Shown: positions 7,740-18,146, numbered from the stretch's first letter. The stretch: 40,408 bases of DNA from Lachnospiraceae bacterium (GCA_030526195.1 JAUNDG010000023.1:1-40408); one strand, 5' to 3'. Notes: generated by a model from the sequence alone, not told the origin. Translations and numbers: made by a program.

Positions 7740-8606
7740 TCAGACCAGCGGAGGCAGAAGATCTGTGGGCATATCAAGGCCGGTCCAGATCTTAAAGCTT
7801 TCAGCCGCCTGACCCACCAGCATCTGAAGGCCGTTGGCTGTGGGACAGCCGGCCGCTGTGGCTCCTCTTAAGAGGCGGGTTTCCAGCGGATTGTAAACGG
7901 CGTCAAAGACAGCACAGGAAGCGGCCAGGCAGTCAGCCGGGACCGGTGTTTCCTCATCGGCCGGGTGCATACCGGCACTTGTGCCGTTGGCCAGAGCGAT
8001 ACTGTCCGCAATCTGAACTTTCAGATCGTGGGTATCCGCCATGTCGTGAAGTGTGATGCGGCAACTTGAGGCTTCGGCAATGCGGGCCGCCACATCCTGC
8101 ACACGCTCGGCGGACCGGGCACTGCGACAGAAAACGGCAATTTCCCGGGCACCGGCAAGAGCTGAGGTGATCAGCATAGCGGAGGCAGCGCCGCCACCCC
8201 CCAGGAGCGTCAGTTTCTCATTTTCGACAGAAATGCCCATGGTGGCCAGCGCAAACAAAAAGCCTTTGCCATCGGTGGTATCGCCGTAGAGATGACCGTT
8301 CCGGTTGGACACGGTGTTCACGGCCCGGGCGATGCGGGCTTCAACGGAAATCTCATCGCACAGCTCGCTCATGCGGGTTTTGCAGGGCATGGTCACATTC
8401 CAGCCTGTATAGGGCTCGTTGATCATGCGTTTAACAGTATCGGGCAGCGCGGCTTCGTCTGTATCCAAAAGGCCGTATGCGGCGTTGAGAGAGAGAAGAC
8501 GGAAGGCGCTGTTATGGATAAGCGGTGATTTGCTGTGAGCCACCGGGTGGCCGATCACGGCAAAACGAGCCGTTACAGCGGGATCATTTTTAAAAACTGG
8601 TTCCAT
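7740..8606 (-). CDS. aroE: Shikimate dehydrogenase
   Basis: Reduces 3-dehydroshikimate to shikimate with NADPH. The 288-residue protein shows the shikimate site (GHPVAHSKSPLIHN), NVTMPCK with the catalytic lysine, and TTDGKGF. The nucleotide loop is GGGGAA, usually GAGGAA. C-terminal signatures are VYNPLETRLL and a GLQMLVGQAAESF helix. A longer frame could start at 8657, but AAGGAG lies upstream of the ATG whose first base is 8606, and the conserved N-terminus follows there. It is divergent from the aroD-aroK fusion with only 54 bases between starts, so the two probably share a control region. Together they cover three consecutive pathway steps. Confidence 0.95.
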   Translation of the reverse strand: MEPVFKNDPAVTARFAVIGHPVAHSKSPLIHNSAFRLLSLNAAYGLLDTDEAALPDTVKRMINEPYTGWNVTMPCKTRMSELCDEISVEARIARAVNTVSNRNGHLYGDTTDGKGFLFALATMGISVENEKLTLLGGGGAASAMLITSALAGAREIAVFCRSARSAERVQDVAARIAEASSCRITLHDMADTHDLKVQIADSIALANGTSAGMHPADEETPVPADCLAASCAVFDAVYNPLETRLLRGATAAGCPTANGLQMLVGQAAESFKIWTGLDMPTDLLPPLV

Positions 8607-8660
8607 GGCAGGATTCTCCTTACAGAAAAGTGCCATTATTCTAACACAGGAAGACAATAA

Positions 8661-9935
8661 ATGAAATCAATTACAGTAAGAAACCTGGAGATCGGGACAG
8701 GTCTGCCGAAGATCATCGTGCCGATCATGGAAAAAAATGAAGCTGCTGTGATGGCGGCAACTGATGCCATTGCCCGCAGCTGCGCTGATGCGGTGGAACT
8801 GCGGGTGGATGCTCTGGAAAACCCTACAGACATGACTGAAGTGATGGCTGTGATCAGGGCCTGCCGGGACAGCTTGCCCATGATGCCCCTTCTTGTCACC
8901 ATGCGGACATCAAAGGAGGGTGGCCTTGCGGAACTTTCCGACGAGCAGTATCACCATTTTCTTAAGGAAACAGCCGCATCGGGCCTTGCGGACCTTCTGG
9001 ATATCGAAGGCGCCAGAGCCGGCGCTGTGATGGCTGACATTGAGAAAACAGGCGTCAAGGTGGTGATGTCTTATCACGACTTTGAAAAGACACCGGTTAA
9101 GGAGGAAATCCTCGCCATCATGCACCGCCTGGAGGCGCAGGGTGCAGCCATCGTGAAGACGGCCTTCATGGCCAACAGCTACGGTGAGGCTGAGGCGCTT
9201 CTGGCGGCTTCAAAAGCGGCCCGGACAGCGCTTAATGTGCCGTTTATCGCCATTGCCATGGGAGAGCGTGGCATGATCAGCCGCACCTCCGGCGAGGTGT
9301 ACGGCTCGGCCATGACCTTTGGTGCTTTGGGAAAATGCAGTGCGCCGGGGCAGCTTGAGGTCACGCGGCTTCGCCGGATCTTAAGCGGCATCCACCGGAT
9401 CCGTCAGGCAGAAAATGTGCTGTATCTCATCGGCTTTATGGGCACCGGGAAATCCGCGGTGGCCCGACAGCTGGGCCGGATGACCGGTCAGATTGTGTAC
9501 GAAGCAGATGACATGATCGAAAAAGCGGCGGGATGCACCATAAAAACCATTTTCGAAAATGAGGGTGAAGAGGGCTTCAGGGCTCGTGAAACCCATCTTA
9601 TGAAAGCACTGGCCCGGGAGAAGGGCGGTATTGTGTCCTGCGGCGGCGGTGTTGTGACCCGTGAGGAGAATATCAACCTCATGCGGTATTCCGGTTGCGT
9701 CATTCTGCTCACAGCAAAGCCGGAGACCATTTGCCGGCGTCTGTCCCGGGAGATCGATAAGCGGCCTGTCCTTCAGGGCTCCGGTTCTGTGGAGCGTGTT
9801 GAGGCGCTGCTGGAGGGCAGAAGGGCAGCCTACGAGGCGGCGGCACACCGCATCATCGAGACAGATGAGAAAAATACCTACGAGGTGGCAGAGGAAATAA
9901 TATTAACTGTTGAAAACCTTGATGAAGTATTATAA
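8661..9935 (+). CDS. Type I 3-dehydroquinate dehydratase fused to shikimate kinase
   Basis: A 424-residue bifunctional protein (aroD-aroK type). Residues 1 to about 250 are type I dehydroquinase: ELRVD, MRT, the catalytic histidine H139 in SYHDF, the Schiff-base lysine K166 in IVKTAF, and a TFGALGKCSAPGQ C-terminal loop. From about 252 follows a complete shikimate kinase: P-loop GFMGTGKS at 258-265, ADDMIEK, FRARE, CGGGVV and the lid region RPVL. The intervening reaction is carried out by AroE, encoded divergently next door. Fusion of the flanking steps without the middle one is unusual. The ATG follows AGGAAG, and the reading frame is continuous across the junction. Both halves look active. 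Confidence 0.93.
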   Translation: MKSITVRNLEIGTGLPKIIVPIMEKNEAAVMAATDAIARSCADAVELRVDALENPTDMTEVMAVIRACRDSLPMMPLLVTMRTSKEGGLAELSDEQYHHFLKETAASGLADLLDIEGARAGAVMADIEKTGVKVVMSYHDFEKTPVKEEILAIMHRLEAQGAAIVKTAFMANSYGEAEALLAASKAARTALNVPFIAIAMGERGMISRTSGEVYGSAMTFGALGKCSAPGQLEVTRLRRILSGIHRIRQAENVLYLIGFMGTGKSAVARQLGRMTGQIVYEADDMIEKAAGCTIKTIFENEGEEGFRARETHLMKALAREKGGIVSCGGGVVTREENINLMRYSGCVILLTAKPETICRRLSREIDKRPVLQGSGSVERVEALLEGRRAAYEAAAHRIIETDEKNTYEVAEEIILTVENLDEVL

Positions 9936-9995
9936 AATAAATACAATTGATTAAAAACTACGGAACGATGAAATAGATTTTAGGAGGATTCTTGC

Positions 9996-10553
9996 ATGAT
10001 TTCAGCAGGTGATTTTAAGAATGGTTTAACACTTGAAATTGAAGGCAACGTTGTACAGATCGTTGAATTCCAGCATGTCAAACCGGGTAAGGGCGCTGCC
10101 TTTGTTCGTACAAAACTGAAAAACATCATCAACGGTGGTGTGGTTGAAAGAACATTCCGTCCGACAGAAAAATTCCCGGCTGCCCGTATCGAGCGTAAGG
10201 AAATGCAGTACCTTTACAACGATGGTACATTCTACAACTTCATGGATGGCGAAACATTCGAACAGACTGCTATCGAAACAGACAAGGTTGGCGATGCTCT
10301 GAAGTTTGTTAAGGAAAACGAAGTCTGCAAGCTCGTTTCCTACAACGGCAACGTCTTCGCTATCGAACCGCCGCTCTTTGTTGAACTTGAAGTTACAGAT
10401 ACAGAACCGGGCTTCGCCGGCAACACAGCTCAGGGTGCCAGCAAACCGGCTACTGTTGAAACAGGTGCTGTTGTTCAGGTTCCGCTTTTCGTCAACATCG
10501 GCGATGTTCTGAAGATCGATACAAGAACAGGCGAATATCTGTCTCGTGTATAA
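9996..10553 (+). CDS. efp: Elongation factor P
   Basis: EF-P (185 residues) rescues ribosomes stalled at polyproline stretches. The KOW-like N-terminal domain carries K32 in KPGKGAAF, the position modified in other species, followed by two OB domains ending in the conserved [15 protein letters not shown] stands upstream of the ATG. Codon use (ACA threonine, GCT alanine) marks it as highly expressed. It is followed by a hairpin. The window encodes an obvious client: the InlB-repeat surface protein with PPP and Pro-Thr spacers. Confidence 0.97.
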   Translation: MISAGDFKNGLTLEIEGNVVQIVEFQHVKPGKGAAFVRTKLKNIINGGVVERTFRPTEKFPAARIERKEMQYLYNDGTFYNFMDGETFEQTAIETDKVGDALKFVKENEVCKLVSYNGNVFAIEPPLFVELEVTDTEPGFAGNTAQGASKPATVETGAVVQVPLFVNIGDVLKIDTRTGEYLSRV

Positions 10554-10579
10554 TCCGAATTCAATATGATTTTCCGCTG

Positions 10580-10601
10580 CGGCAGTCCGTTTGGACTGCC
10601 G
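10580..10601 (+). terminator. Hairpin after efp, weak terminator
   Basis: A perfect 9-bp stem, CGGCAGTCC with GGACTGCCG, loop GTTT. It is followed by TAGATTCATCTT rather than a solid T run, so termination may be partial. Confidence 0.55.
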
Positions 10602-10769
10602 TAGATTCATCTTAGGGGAATATCAACATTGAGAACTGATGAGTATGCGGTCCGGTATGTCCGCCGTTGTAAACGGTGGATGGCGAATAAGACTGTGTGC
10701 GCATCATGTTTATGCCGGCTGCGGCTTTCGTCTTTTTCCTGATGTCAATGAAGATAAGAAAGGAAAAGG

Positions 10770-11651
10770 ATGGATTACGAAGTATTCAAATGGGCGCTTC
10801 TTGAAGAAGTGCGGTCTATGGCTCCCAAGGGGACACGTGTGCGGCTTCGCCTGATCCCGAAGAACAATGATGTGCCTGCGGAGGGCATCTGCCTGGAGAA
10901 CGACGAGGATCATTTTTCTCCGGTGATTTATTTAAAGGCGCTTTACGTTGATTTTTGCCGGGGTATGACCCTTGGCGAGGTGGCGAGGTCTGTCCTTGAG
11001 TCCCATCGGCATGCCATGGAGGATGTGTCAGCGCCCATGGAGGGCCGTCCGGCCTATGCCACGGTGAAGGACAGACTGTACTGTCGCCTCATCAACACGG
11101 AGATGAACCAGGCCTTCCTTGAAAAGGTGCCTCATGTGCGCATGCTGGACCTGTCGATCATTTTTTACTATGAGGTGTATTTAAATGCTCGTTGTCCCGG
11201 GACGGTTACGGTGCGCCGGGAGGACTGTGAGGCCTGGGAGGTCACCACGGATGACCTTTATGAACTGGCCCTGTCAAATGCCTGCCGGAAAAAAGGGCTG
11301 TCATTTGAAGATATTCTTCAGATGATCGGAGATATGGGCGGTCCTCAGATGCCGGTGGAACCGCCGGTGCCGCTTTATGTGCTGACGAATGAGACCCGGG
11401 TGTTCGGGGCTTCGGCCATTCTGTATCCCGGCACGCTGGATATGATCAGTGCCCGTCTGAAGGATGATTATTATGTGCTGCCCAGCTCGATCCATGAGCT
11501 TCTGATCTTGCCCGCCGCCCAGGCTCCGCCTCTGGAGTCTGTGAAGCATATGGTGGCCAGTGTCAACAGCACGGAAGTACTGCCGGAAGAAGTGTTGTCC
11601 GACTCCGTGTATTATTACAACGTGGCCAAAGGGCGGTTGACCAGAATGTGA
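10770..11651 (+). CDS. DUF5688-family protein
   Basis: A 293-residue cytoplasmic protein resembling the DUF5688 family, common in gut Clostridia and of unknown function. Visible features are the N-terminal helix MDYEVFKWALLEEV, the central YLKALY segment, a NARCPGTVTVRRED stretch, and a C-terminal half with YVLTNETRVFGASAILYPG and VYYYNVAKGRLTRM. There is no signal peptide, membrane segment or recognisable catalytic motif. AAAGGAAAAGG precedes the ATG. It stands alone between efp and a tRNA gene. In other genomes such proteins occur in multiple copies, so a link to its neighbours is not implied. Confidence 0.7.
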   Translation: MDYEVFKWALLEEVRSMAPKGTRVRLRLIPKNNDVPAEGICLENDEDHFSPVIYLKALYVDFCRGMTLGEVARSVLESHRHAMEDVSAPMEGRPAYATVKDRLYCRLINTEMNQAFLEKVPHVRMLDLSIIFYYEVYLNARCPGTVTVRREDCEAWEVTTDDLYELALSNACRKKGLSFEDILQMIGDMGGPQMPVEPPVPLYVLTNETRVFGASAILYPGTLDMISARLKDDYYVLPSSIHELLILPAAQAPPLESVKHMVASVNSTEVLPEEVLSDSVYYYNVAKGRLTRM

Positions 11652-11722
11652 TAACGGCGGCTTTATCAGACCGATAGAGAAGCCGTCCACTTAGAAACCT
11701 GTGATTTAGCTAAAGTTTGGAA

Positions 11723-11796
11723 ATCGCGTTACAATCGCGATACATCACGTCACAGCCTGTCTTTGTGAATCTTTTTTCTTGAAGAACAGGCTGTGA
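11723..11796 (+). other. Two inverted repeats before tRNA-Ala
   Basis: ATCGCG (11723-11728) pairs with CGCGAT (11736-11741). An 11-bp stem joins 11750-11760 to 11786-11796 around a 25-base loop containing CTTTTTTCTT. The second stem overlaps the tRNA promoter's -35 spacer. It could end the DUF5688 message, although the T tract lies in the loop. Confidence 0.4.
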
Positions 11797-11807
11797 TGGG
11801 GTAAAAT
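11779..11807 (+). promoter_or_regulatory. Probable promoter of tRNA-Ala
   Basis: TTGAAG (11779-11784), 17-bp spacer, TAAAAT (11802-11807). It ends 13 bases before the mature tRNA. Confidence 0.6.
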
Positions 11808-11820
11808 ATAAAGCGTGTTT

Positions 11821-11892
11821 GGGGATATAGCTCAGTGGGAGAGCGTTCGGTTCGCATCCGAAAGGCCGTGGGTTCAAATCCCATTATCTCCA
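11821..11892 (+). tRNA. tRNA-Ala (anticodon CGC)
   Basis: A full cloverleaf fits. The acceptor stem is 11821-11827 with 11885-11891, the D arm GCTC/GAGC, the anticodon stem TTCGG/CCGAA with loop TTCGCAT and anticodon CGC at 11853-11855, and the T arm GTGGG/CCCAT with loop TTCAAAT. The acceptor carries the G3-U70 wobble pair, the classic alanine identity element. CCA is not encoded. An AT-rich mobile-element remnant begins under 100 bases downstream. Confidence 0.95.
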
Positions 11893-11896
11893 TTAA

Positions 11897-11931
11897 AATA
11901 CCCTTGATAATCCAGTGTTTTCAAGGGTATT
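11897..11931 (+). terminator. Terminator after tRNA-Ala
   Basis: An 11-bp stem (11897-11907 with 11921-11931) of AATACCCTTGA and its complement, followed by ATTATGT. It lacks a clean T run but is placed where a tRNA terminator is expected. Confidence 0.65.
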
Positions 11932-11984
11932 ATTATGTCTTGATAGCAAGATGGTAGCTTTTATAAAAAGGAAATGTCATTTAG

Positions 11985-12695
11985 AAACTTGGCGTTGATG
12001 TCGTTATCGGGACTTCAGATGAATCAGCAGGTCAGTTACTTGCTTCTCAGGCACTTGTTGCTTTTGACCTTAACGCAGGTGATACTATGTCAACGCTTTG
12101 CCATGAGCTTGTAGGTGAATATCTTCAGGCGTTTAACGCTAAAGGCTATGGTGAAGTGCGTGAAGCTATTATCCAGTCGATCATTAATATCCACGGTTAT
12201 GACCATTTAGCCGACAGAATTGAAGCCTATAAGGATGCCTATATAAAATCAGGTCTTGAAAAAGGTAAGACAGAAGCACAGGCACTCAATGAATATATCA
12301 ATGATACACTGGCTACACTCATTGAAACAGGTGGCGGTATTGATAATTTCTTTGCCGACATTGTAAAGTCTAACACTCAGTCAAAAGCTAAGAGTATCCT
12401 TGATAAGATTGCAAACTTCTTTAAAGGATTTGCAAACTTCCTCAAGGAAAAGCTTGGTGATGATAGCTTAGATGATGCTTCACGTGATGCAATTCTTGTC
12501 GGAGAAAAAGAAGCAAGAAGGATCTATAACCTTGCTCTCAATGCCATGAATGAAGCTGTATCAAATAAGCAGTCATTAGAGGAAACTGACAGCATTGAAT
12601 ATAATTCAGAATACGAATCGGCTCATACAATCAAAGTAACAGACAAAAAGACATTAGACTTCCTCAACAATCAGGAATATATCGAAACATACTGA
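11985..12695 (+). pseudogene. Polyvalent-protein remnant, fragment 1
   Basis: Open frame from just after a TAG at 11982 to TGA at 12693. It has no proper start: homologous-looking sequence (KLGVDVVIGTSDESAGQ) precedes the only early ATG, at 12087. STLCHELVGEYLQAFN looks like the HE-containing helix of zincin-like domains in phage/ICE polyvalent proteins. The FFKGFANFLKEKLGDDSL and RIYNLALNAMNEA helices also resemble such proteins. After the TGA the same frame goes on as MQVIDGGLYSPMNAN, another motif of that kind, before a new stop. The stretch is visibly AT-richer than the flanks and its codon use differs. Likely the decayed 3' part of a large mobile-element gene. Confidence 0.6.
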
Positions 12696-12735
12696 ACAAT
12701 GCAGGTTATTGACGGCGGGCTTTATTCGCCAATGA

Positions 12736-13587
12736 ATGCAAACGAGGATACTGATAATTGTTGATAATTTAGATACTGTTTATGATGCGTCTGAAAAAGA
12801 AATTGCAAGATCTGTAAAAGTTGGAATTGGAAAGTCATTAGAAGAAAATTTGACTGATTCTCTTGATGGAAAAAATCCAAACAATCACGTTTATATAGGA
12901 GAAACTCCAAATTCTCTTTGCTCTATTCTTGGTATTCCTAAACTACCTATGCTTATGACAAATAAGCACGTTTATACGAACATAAAAACAAAGGATAACC
13001 CTATTGCTATTATTAAGTCATCTAAAGATCAAAACGATCTTCGTGTATTCGTAGTTACTGACAATGTTGATAATGATGGCAATGTAGTTGTATCTGTGTT
13101 AAAACCATGCGGGACTGGAAGAATAAGCGGTGTTGTTGTTAACTCTAATGTTAATCTATCTAATTACGGCAAAGAGGGGCTTAACAATGCAATAGAATCT
13201 GCAATAGAAGAAGATAGAGTTTTGTATGTAAATAAAAAAAGACAATTTGAAAAAGTTACGACTGGCTCACAGTTAACCAACGGTATCTTTTCAACTGCCT
13301 TTTCAGAAAATCTATCACGATACAAGGATTCTGTCAAATACATTTCCGAAAAAGAGTCAGTTCCGTTGATTGCATATGATTCTGATGGACGATATTTGTC
13401 ACTTCATCAGCAGAAATACTTTTCCAAATCAAAGGTTGTCGATGACAATGGCAGACTGAAGGTTATGTATCACGGAACACCGCATGGTGGATTCAATGTG
13501 TTCAGACCTAATTCTTATTTCACTGAAAATGAATGGTATGCAAAAGCATATACAAATGCAAGACGAATAAGGAGGTTATTTTCATGA
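12736..13587 (+). pseudogene. Polyvalent-protein remnant, fragment 2
   Basis: A 283-codon frame shifted relative to fragment 1. The middle, with a LGIPKLPMLMTNKHVY motif and a following VKPCGTG-like segment, resembles a small nuclease-type module seen at the ends of phage/ICE polyvalent proteins. The exact family is uncertain. The end, VVDDNGRLKVMYHGTPHGGFN with FTENEWYAKAYTN, matches the opening of the ADP-ribosyltransferase-like domain found in such proteins, but it stops after about 40 residues where the next gene's ribosome binding site begins. AT-rich, no ribosome binding site. Read together with fragment 1 as a truncated, frameshifted mobile-element gene. Confidence 0.6.
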
Positions 13588-16500
13588 AGAAGGGGAGACG
13601 TCGATCAAAAAAACGGATGTCTAAGAGCTATCTTGTCAGCCGGATTTTTAATGTCGTCCTGTGTCTTGTCCTGATCCTGGCGCTGATGCCGATTTCGGTT
13701 TTCGGTGATCAGGAGGATGAAGCCGGTCTTGTTTTGAACAGCGAAGCCGGCGACATGGTGGACATGTCAGCATTATCTTTAGTGGGCTCAGAGGACAACG
13801 GTACCTTTGAGACATTGACGACAATGGAGAATCCTTTAACCAAGGATGATCAGTGGTTTAATTTCAGTGAGCAATCGGGTCTTGCGTTTGCATCGAGAGA
13901 TTATACCCGTGTCTTTAATAACATCAAATTAGGTGATAAGAACACACACAGTTCCACTGATGAGCACTTTATGAGACTGGACTGGCGCTCCGTTCAGGGT
14001 GTGCCGTTCACACCGCATGAAGGGTCTATCAAGAACTATGTGGCTTATTGCGGTTATAACCGTGCCGGCGAGGCGTTTGTGGGCATTCATCAGCCCAAAG
14101 GCGATGGCCTGAATGGTATCAAATGGCTTCGGGTGACGGACCATATTTCCGATTGGAGCTATTATCAGCCGTATTCACGTACCTCCGGCTTGAAGCTCGG
14201 GGAATCAAACGTGGCCTGTAACATCGTGGCCGGTGACTTCGACGGCGATGGTGTTGATACCCTGATCGTCTATTTTGCTTTTAATGAGGATTATTCCGGC
14301 CTTTGGGAAATCAAGGTTGACCCGATAACAGGGGAACCTTCCATTATTAATACAACCCAGAATGGGCTTCATCCCGATTATTTTACGCGTATCCGGTCTG
14401 AATTACAAAAATATCCGGAGGGTGACCTGTTTTTAGAAAAAATAAGAAGATTTGGTGCCTATCGTCTGAAATGTGATCTGGCCGCCGGTGATGTGAACGG
14501 AGACGGCATTGATGATCTTTTTGCGGTTTCTATGTGTGAATCCTTTACAGGTGACCCGGATAAGACTAACCAGACGATCTTCCCGTATCTGGGGGTCTTT
14601 TACGGGTCTCAGGGCGGTTCGATCCTGACGGATGGTTTCAAGCCGGATGAGGGGCGGCTGCTCCATGCCGAAAAGAATACCAGAGCACTTGAAAACAAAT
14701 ATCAGAATACTTACGAAAGCCTTCATAATCCGTCTGTTGCGGTCGGTGACTTCGATAATGACGGTGTGAAGGAAGTGGCTGTGGGCAGTATCGAGTGCCT
14801 GGTGGCTCAGGGCGGCACCAGAAATATCTATCCGGACAGTATGTATGAGTTTACCGGCAAACATGAACGGTCGAATCTGATCGCGACCTATAAGGTTAAG
14901 AACGGGGTTCTGACCGAGCGCAGCTGGACGTTGGCCACAGCCAGCAGAAGTGCCTTCTGCGGCGTCGAGTATGACAACAGAGGCTTCAGTACGGCGGAGT
15001 CTGTGCAGTGGAATGGTCCGGGGACTGCTGAACTTCTTTTTTTGGACGGCGGTCTTTATGATCTGTCTTCTCCGGGTGACCCGCAGCTGGTGCTGGATGT
15101 TGTCGGTATGAACTTTAATGATGCGTACACGCGTAAGGGTTATTATTCGGTCTCAAAGGGTAAATTTGGTAACGGCAAGGAATCCCTCGTCATCAATTAC
15201 TGTTTTGCCCCGACAACAGAAAACGCGTTTGACTTTACAGAGATCAAAAATAAATGCTTTATCGCTTACAACACCAATGCGACCTCTGATATTACCGCCT
15301 ATCAATTCGGTCAGACGGTCATTGATGAGAGTTCAACAAAAGGATACTACGATGACGGTTATGGCACTCAGGCGGCTCCGGTGGCCTATGATCTGTCCAG
15401 CCAGAGCATGAGAATGAAGTTTACCGGCAAGGTGCAGAAAATGGACAGTGACCCCAAGGTCGTGGCTGTTCTTGAAGCGGCTCCGTACTTCAAAGAAACC
15501 AACAGCAATGGCGGTAACACTAATTTCTCGATCACAACGAAATATTCCTTTGGTACGACCGGCACTGACAAGAGTTCCGTTGGTGTCACAACAACCAGTG
15601 GCGATATGTGCGATATGTTTATCGCCAAACTCACCAGCATGGATGAACGCATTAATGAAATGATGCAGAAATCCGGTTTTGCGGAATCATTGACCGTGAC
15701 ATCGTCCAATTCATTTTCGGCAATCAGTGACAACTCGGTTGTTGTTTTGCATGTGCCGAATAAGGTTTACTACTACGATGCGATCTATGTGCAGGATGGT
15801 GAGCAGAAGAAAGAAATGTTGGCGGTGACGGTGCCTCAGAAGCCGGCGTTTATCCAGCTTAATGTTGATGACTACAATCGTTACGCTGACGCCTATAACA
15901 GCCGCTTTGTCAAATCAGAGCGGGAACGTTATGACATCTTTAATGAGGGCATTGAGATTTATAATCGGAACCATCCGGATACGCCGTTGGATATAACAGA
16001 CACCTATGTTTTGGCCTGCCGTGAGAACTTCATGAAAATGAAGGTTGAGAAGCTCAGTCTGGTATCTGTGGGCGAGGATGGTGTTCTGCCGGAAAACAAT
16101 CTGGGTGATCCGACAGCCTATATGGCCAATAAGTTTAATTATCCGGCTAACAGCTGCTTCAGCGACACCACCGGTGAGCTTAGCTACAACGGCAGTACAA
16201 CGGCCATCGGTGCCGGCCAGATCTCCGATAAGAAGATTTCCCAGGAAGCCGGTAAGGTCAACACCACCAAGAGCAGCTGGACATTGGGTATCGAGCTTGG
16301 CCAGATTCTGGGCAGTTCCTGGCTGGCCTTCCTGTGTCCCACAGAAGTCAATACTGGTGGCGGTGACACAAAGAGCGAGACTCATGCAAGCGGTAAGTTC
16401 AGCACCCAGGGTCAGGAGGCAAAAATCTCCGGCAGTGTCATGAACATCAACGAAGCGGAACTGATGAGTTACGGCATTGAGTCAGCGACCATTCGTCAGT

Positions 16501-18146
16501 ACAAGTTCTTCTGGCAGCTGGCTTACTGGATGTTTAAGTCCACCGATGCAGATGGCAGTGAAGTACCTGTTGTGGGCTACAAGGTGACCGATGTGTCCGA
16601 GCCCATCGGCATGCCCCTTGAGGCTGAAATCACAAACAAAAATGTGACCAGCGATAAAACAGATTTCACACTGTCCTGGAAGGCAGACGAGAATAATGAT
16701 CCGAAGCCTCAGTACTTCTACATCAGCGCTTCAGATTTTGAGGGCCATGATCTTGACATTCAGGCCGCAGGTCTTGAGGTGTCAGACTATTTCGGCCGTC
16801 CCTGCGTGCGGGTACCCGCCAACGGTACAGGCAGCTATTCCCTGCCGCTTTCCGTCAGCCGTATCATCAACGGTGTACAGGAACGCGCCAGACTGGCGGT
16901 AATTTCGATCTTTGAAGCCGGCGCCAATAACGTGCCGCCGGATTATACAGGTACCGGTATCCCGATTCAGCTGTCCATGCTGATGGTGGTTGACGGCGCT
17001 GCCGGTAAATCGGCTTACGAGCTGGCCGTGGAAAAAGGTTATCGCGGCACACTGGAGCAGTGGCTTGAAAGCCTTAAGGGCGATCCGGGTCTTGACGGCA
17101 ATTCTGCCTACGAGATCGCCGTCCAGAACGGCTATAACGGTACTCTTGAAGATTGGTTGGCCGGTCTCCAGGGTGAAGAAGGTAAGTCCGCTTATCAGAT
17201 CGCTTGCGCAAATGGCTACAACGGCACCGAAGAGCAGTGGCTGGCCGACCTTCAGGGTGCTGAGGGTAAGACCGCTTACGAGCTGGCTGTCGAAAATGGC
17301 TATAACGGCACATTGGAACAGTGGCTTGAAAGTCTGAAGGGTGATCCGGGTCTTGACGGTAATTCCGCCTACGAGATCGCGGTTCAGAACGGTTATAACG
17401 GCACTCTCGAAGAATGGCTTGGTAGCCTGAAGGGTGAAGAAGGTAAATCTGCTTACCAGGTGGCCGTCGAAAATGGTTACAACGGCACCGAAGAGGATTG
17501 GCTCAGAGACCTGAAAGGTGACAAGGGTGAAGCCGGTCTTTCCGCTTACGAGATCGCCGTCAAGTATGGCTTTAACGGCACGGAAGAAGATTGGCTCGCC
17601 AGCCTGAAGGGTGAAAGAGGCCCCAAGGGCGATAAAGGCGAACAGGGCCAGCAGGGTCCCCAGGGTGTGGCCGGTCCGCAAGGTCCGTCCGGTCCGCAGG
17701 GTCCGACAGGCCCGCAGGGTCCCCAGGGCACAACCGGCGGTACAGGTGGTACCGGTGGTGGCAGCGGCACAGGTGGCGGCAGTACCGGTGGTGGTACAGT
17801 CGTGATCGAAGGCGGTATCGGTGAACAGGGCCTTCAGGGTGAACAGGGTCTGCAAGGCGAACAGGGCCTGCAGGGTGAAAAAGGCGAGACCGGTGATGCC
17901 GGTGTCGGTATCAAATCCATTTACCTGGACAAGGATAAGAACCTGTTCGTGTCCTATGACAACGGCAACCTTCAGAAGGTCGGCAGTGTCCGTGATGACG
18001 AGCTGTACAGCCGTGTGAGCCGGGTTGAATTCTTAGCCACACTGGCGCTGATCCTGGCGATCATCGGCCTCATCTACAATACGGTTAATCTTGTTCTGGC
18101 TTTGAAGAACAGAAGACCTAAAAAAAGAGTGAAGCCGGTGTCGTAA
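13584..18146 (+). CDS. Large membrane-anchored surface protein: FG-GAP, SAYE repeats, collagen-like stalk
   Basis: A 1520-residue exported protein, probably an adhesin. The ATG at 13584 follows AAGGAGG; an in-frame ATG 51 bases earlier lies in the upstream remnant. Signal peptide: basic residues 1-19, then a hydrophobic core to about 42. Three calcium-type FG-GAP/VCBS motifs start at D218, D303 and D389 ([27 protein letters not shown]). Residues about 550-1140 match nothing I recognise. Seven SAYE repeats of 28-31 residues ([19 protein letters not shown] type) follow at about 1143-1345. Then come a Gly-X-Y collagen-like run, a glycine-rich linker, a second GEQGLQ run, and a C-terminal membrane helix (about 1483-1507) with a basic tail. 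There is no LPXTG motif, so anchoring is by the helix. The preceding mobile remnant suggests an accessory locus. Confidence 0.88.
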   Translation: MKKGRRRSKKRMSKSYLVSRIFNVVLCLVLILALMPISVFGDQEDEAGLVLNSEAGDMVDMSALSLVGSEDNGTFETLTTMENPLTKDDQWFNFSEQSGLAFASRDYTRVFNNIKLGDKNTHSSTDEHFMRLDWRSVQGVPFTPHEGSIKNYVAYCGYNRAGEAFVGIHQPKGDGLNGIKWLRVTDHISDWSYYQPYSRTSGLKLGESNVACNIVAGDFDGDGVDTLIVYFAFNEDYSGLWEIKVDPITGEPSIINTTQNGLHPDYFTRIRSELQKYPEGDLFLEKIRRFGAYRLKCDLAAGDVNGDGIDDLFAVSMCESFTGDPDKTNQTIFPYLGVFYGSQGGSILTDGFKPDEGRLLHAEKNTRALENKYQNTYESLHNPSVAVGDFDNDGVKEVAVGSIECLVAQGGTRNIYPDSMYEFTGKHERSNLIATYKVKNGVLTERSWTLATASRSAFCGVEYDNRGFSTAESVQWNGPGTAELLFLDGGLYDLSSPGDPQLVLDVVGMNFNDAYTRKGYYSVSKGKFGNGKESLVINYCFAPTTENAFDFTEIKNKCFIAYNTNATSDITAYQFGQTVIDESSTKGYYDDGYGTQAAPVAYDLSSQSMRMKFTGKVQKMDSDPKVVAVLEAAPYFKETNSNGGNTNFSITTKYSFGTTGTDKSSVGVTTTSGDMCDMFIAKLTSMDERINEMMQKSGFAESLTVTSSNSFSAISDNSVVVLHVPNKVYYYDAIYVQDGEQKKEMLAVTVPQKPAFIQLNVDDYNRYADAYNSRFVKSERERYDIFNEGIEIYNRNHPDTPLDITDTYVLACRENFMKMKVEKLSLVSVGEDGVLPENNLGDPTAYMANKFNYPANSCFSDTTGELSYNGSTTAIGAGQISDKKISQEAGKVNTTKSSWTLGIELGQILGSSWLAFLCPTEVNTGGGDTKSETHASGKFSTQGQEAKISGSVMNINEAELMSYGIESATIRQYKFFWQLAYWMFKSTDADGSEVPVVGYKVTDVSEPIGMPLEAEITNKNVTSDKTDFTLSWKADENNDPKPQYFYISASDFEGHDLDIQAAGLEVSDYFGRPCVRVPANGTGSYSLPLSVSRIINGVQERARLAVISIFEAGANNVPPDYTGTGIPIQLSMLMVVDGAAGKSAYELAVEKGYRGTLEQWLESLKGDPGLDGNSAYEIAVQNGYNGTLEDWLAGLQGEEGKSAYQIACANGYNGTEEQWLADLQGAEGKTAYELAVENGYNGTLEQWLESLKGDPGLDGNSAYEIAVQNGYNGTLEEWLGSLKGEEGKSAYQVAVENGYNGTEEDWLRDLKGDKGEAGLSAYEIAVKYGFNGTEEDWLASLKGERGPKGDKGEQGQQGPQGVAGPQGPSGPQGPTGPQGPQGTTGGTGGTGGGSGTGGGSTGGGTVVIEGGIGEQGLQGEQGLQGEQGLQGEKGETGDAGVGIKSIYLDKDKNLFVSYDNGNLQKVGSVRDDELYSRVSRVEFLATLALILAIIGLIYNTVNLVLALKNRRPKKRVKPVS
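17010..17625 (+). repeat. SAYE repeats with an 87-codon higher-order period
   Basis: Seven tandem coding repeats. Repeats 1-3 (31, 28 and 28 residues) are copied as repeats 4-6: the starts of repeats 1 and 4 at 17010 and 17271 are exactly 261 bases apart, and each pair is nearly the same in protein. This shows duplication of a three-repeat block, so copy number may vary between strains. Confidence 0.85.

Noticed and set aside
11868-13580. Duplicated tRNA 3' end marking an attachment site
   Set aside because: No second copy of the tRNA-Ala 3' sequence was seen at the right edge of the remnant, so integration remains an inference.
16782-17855. Long minus-strand frame opposite the SAYE and collagen repeats
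   Set aside because: It is a mirror of repetitive GC-rich coding sequence, without a ribosome binding site or sensible composition.
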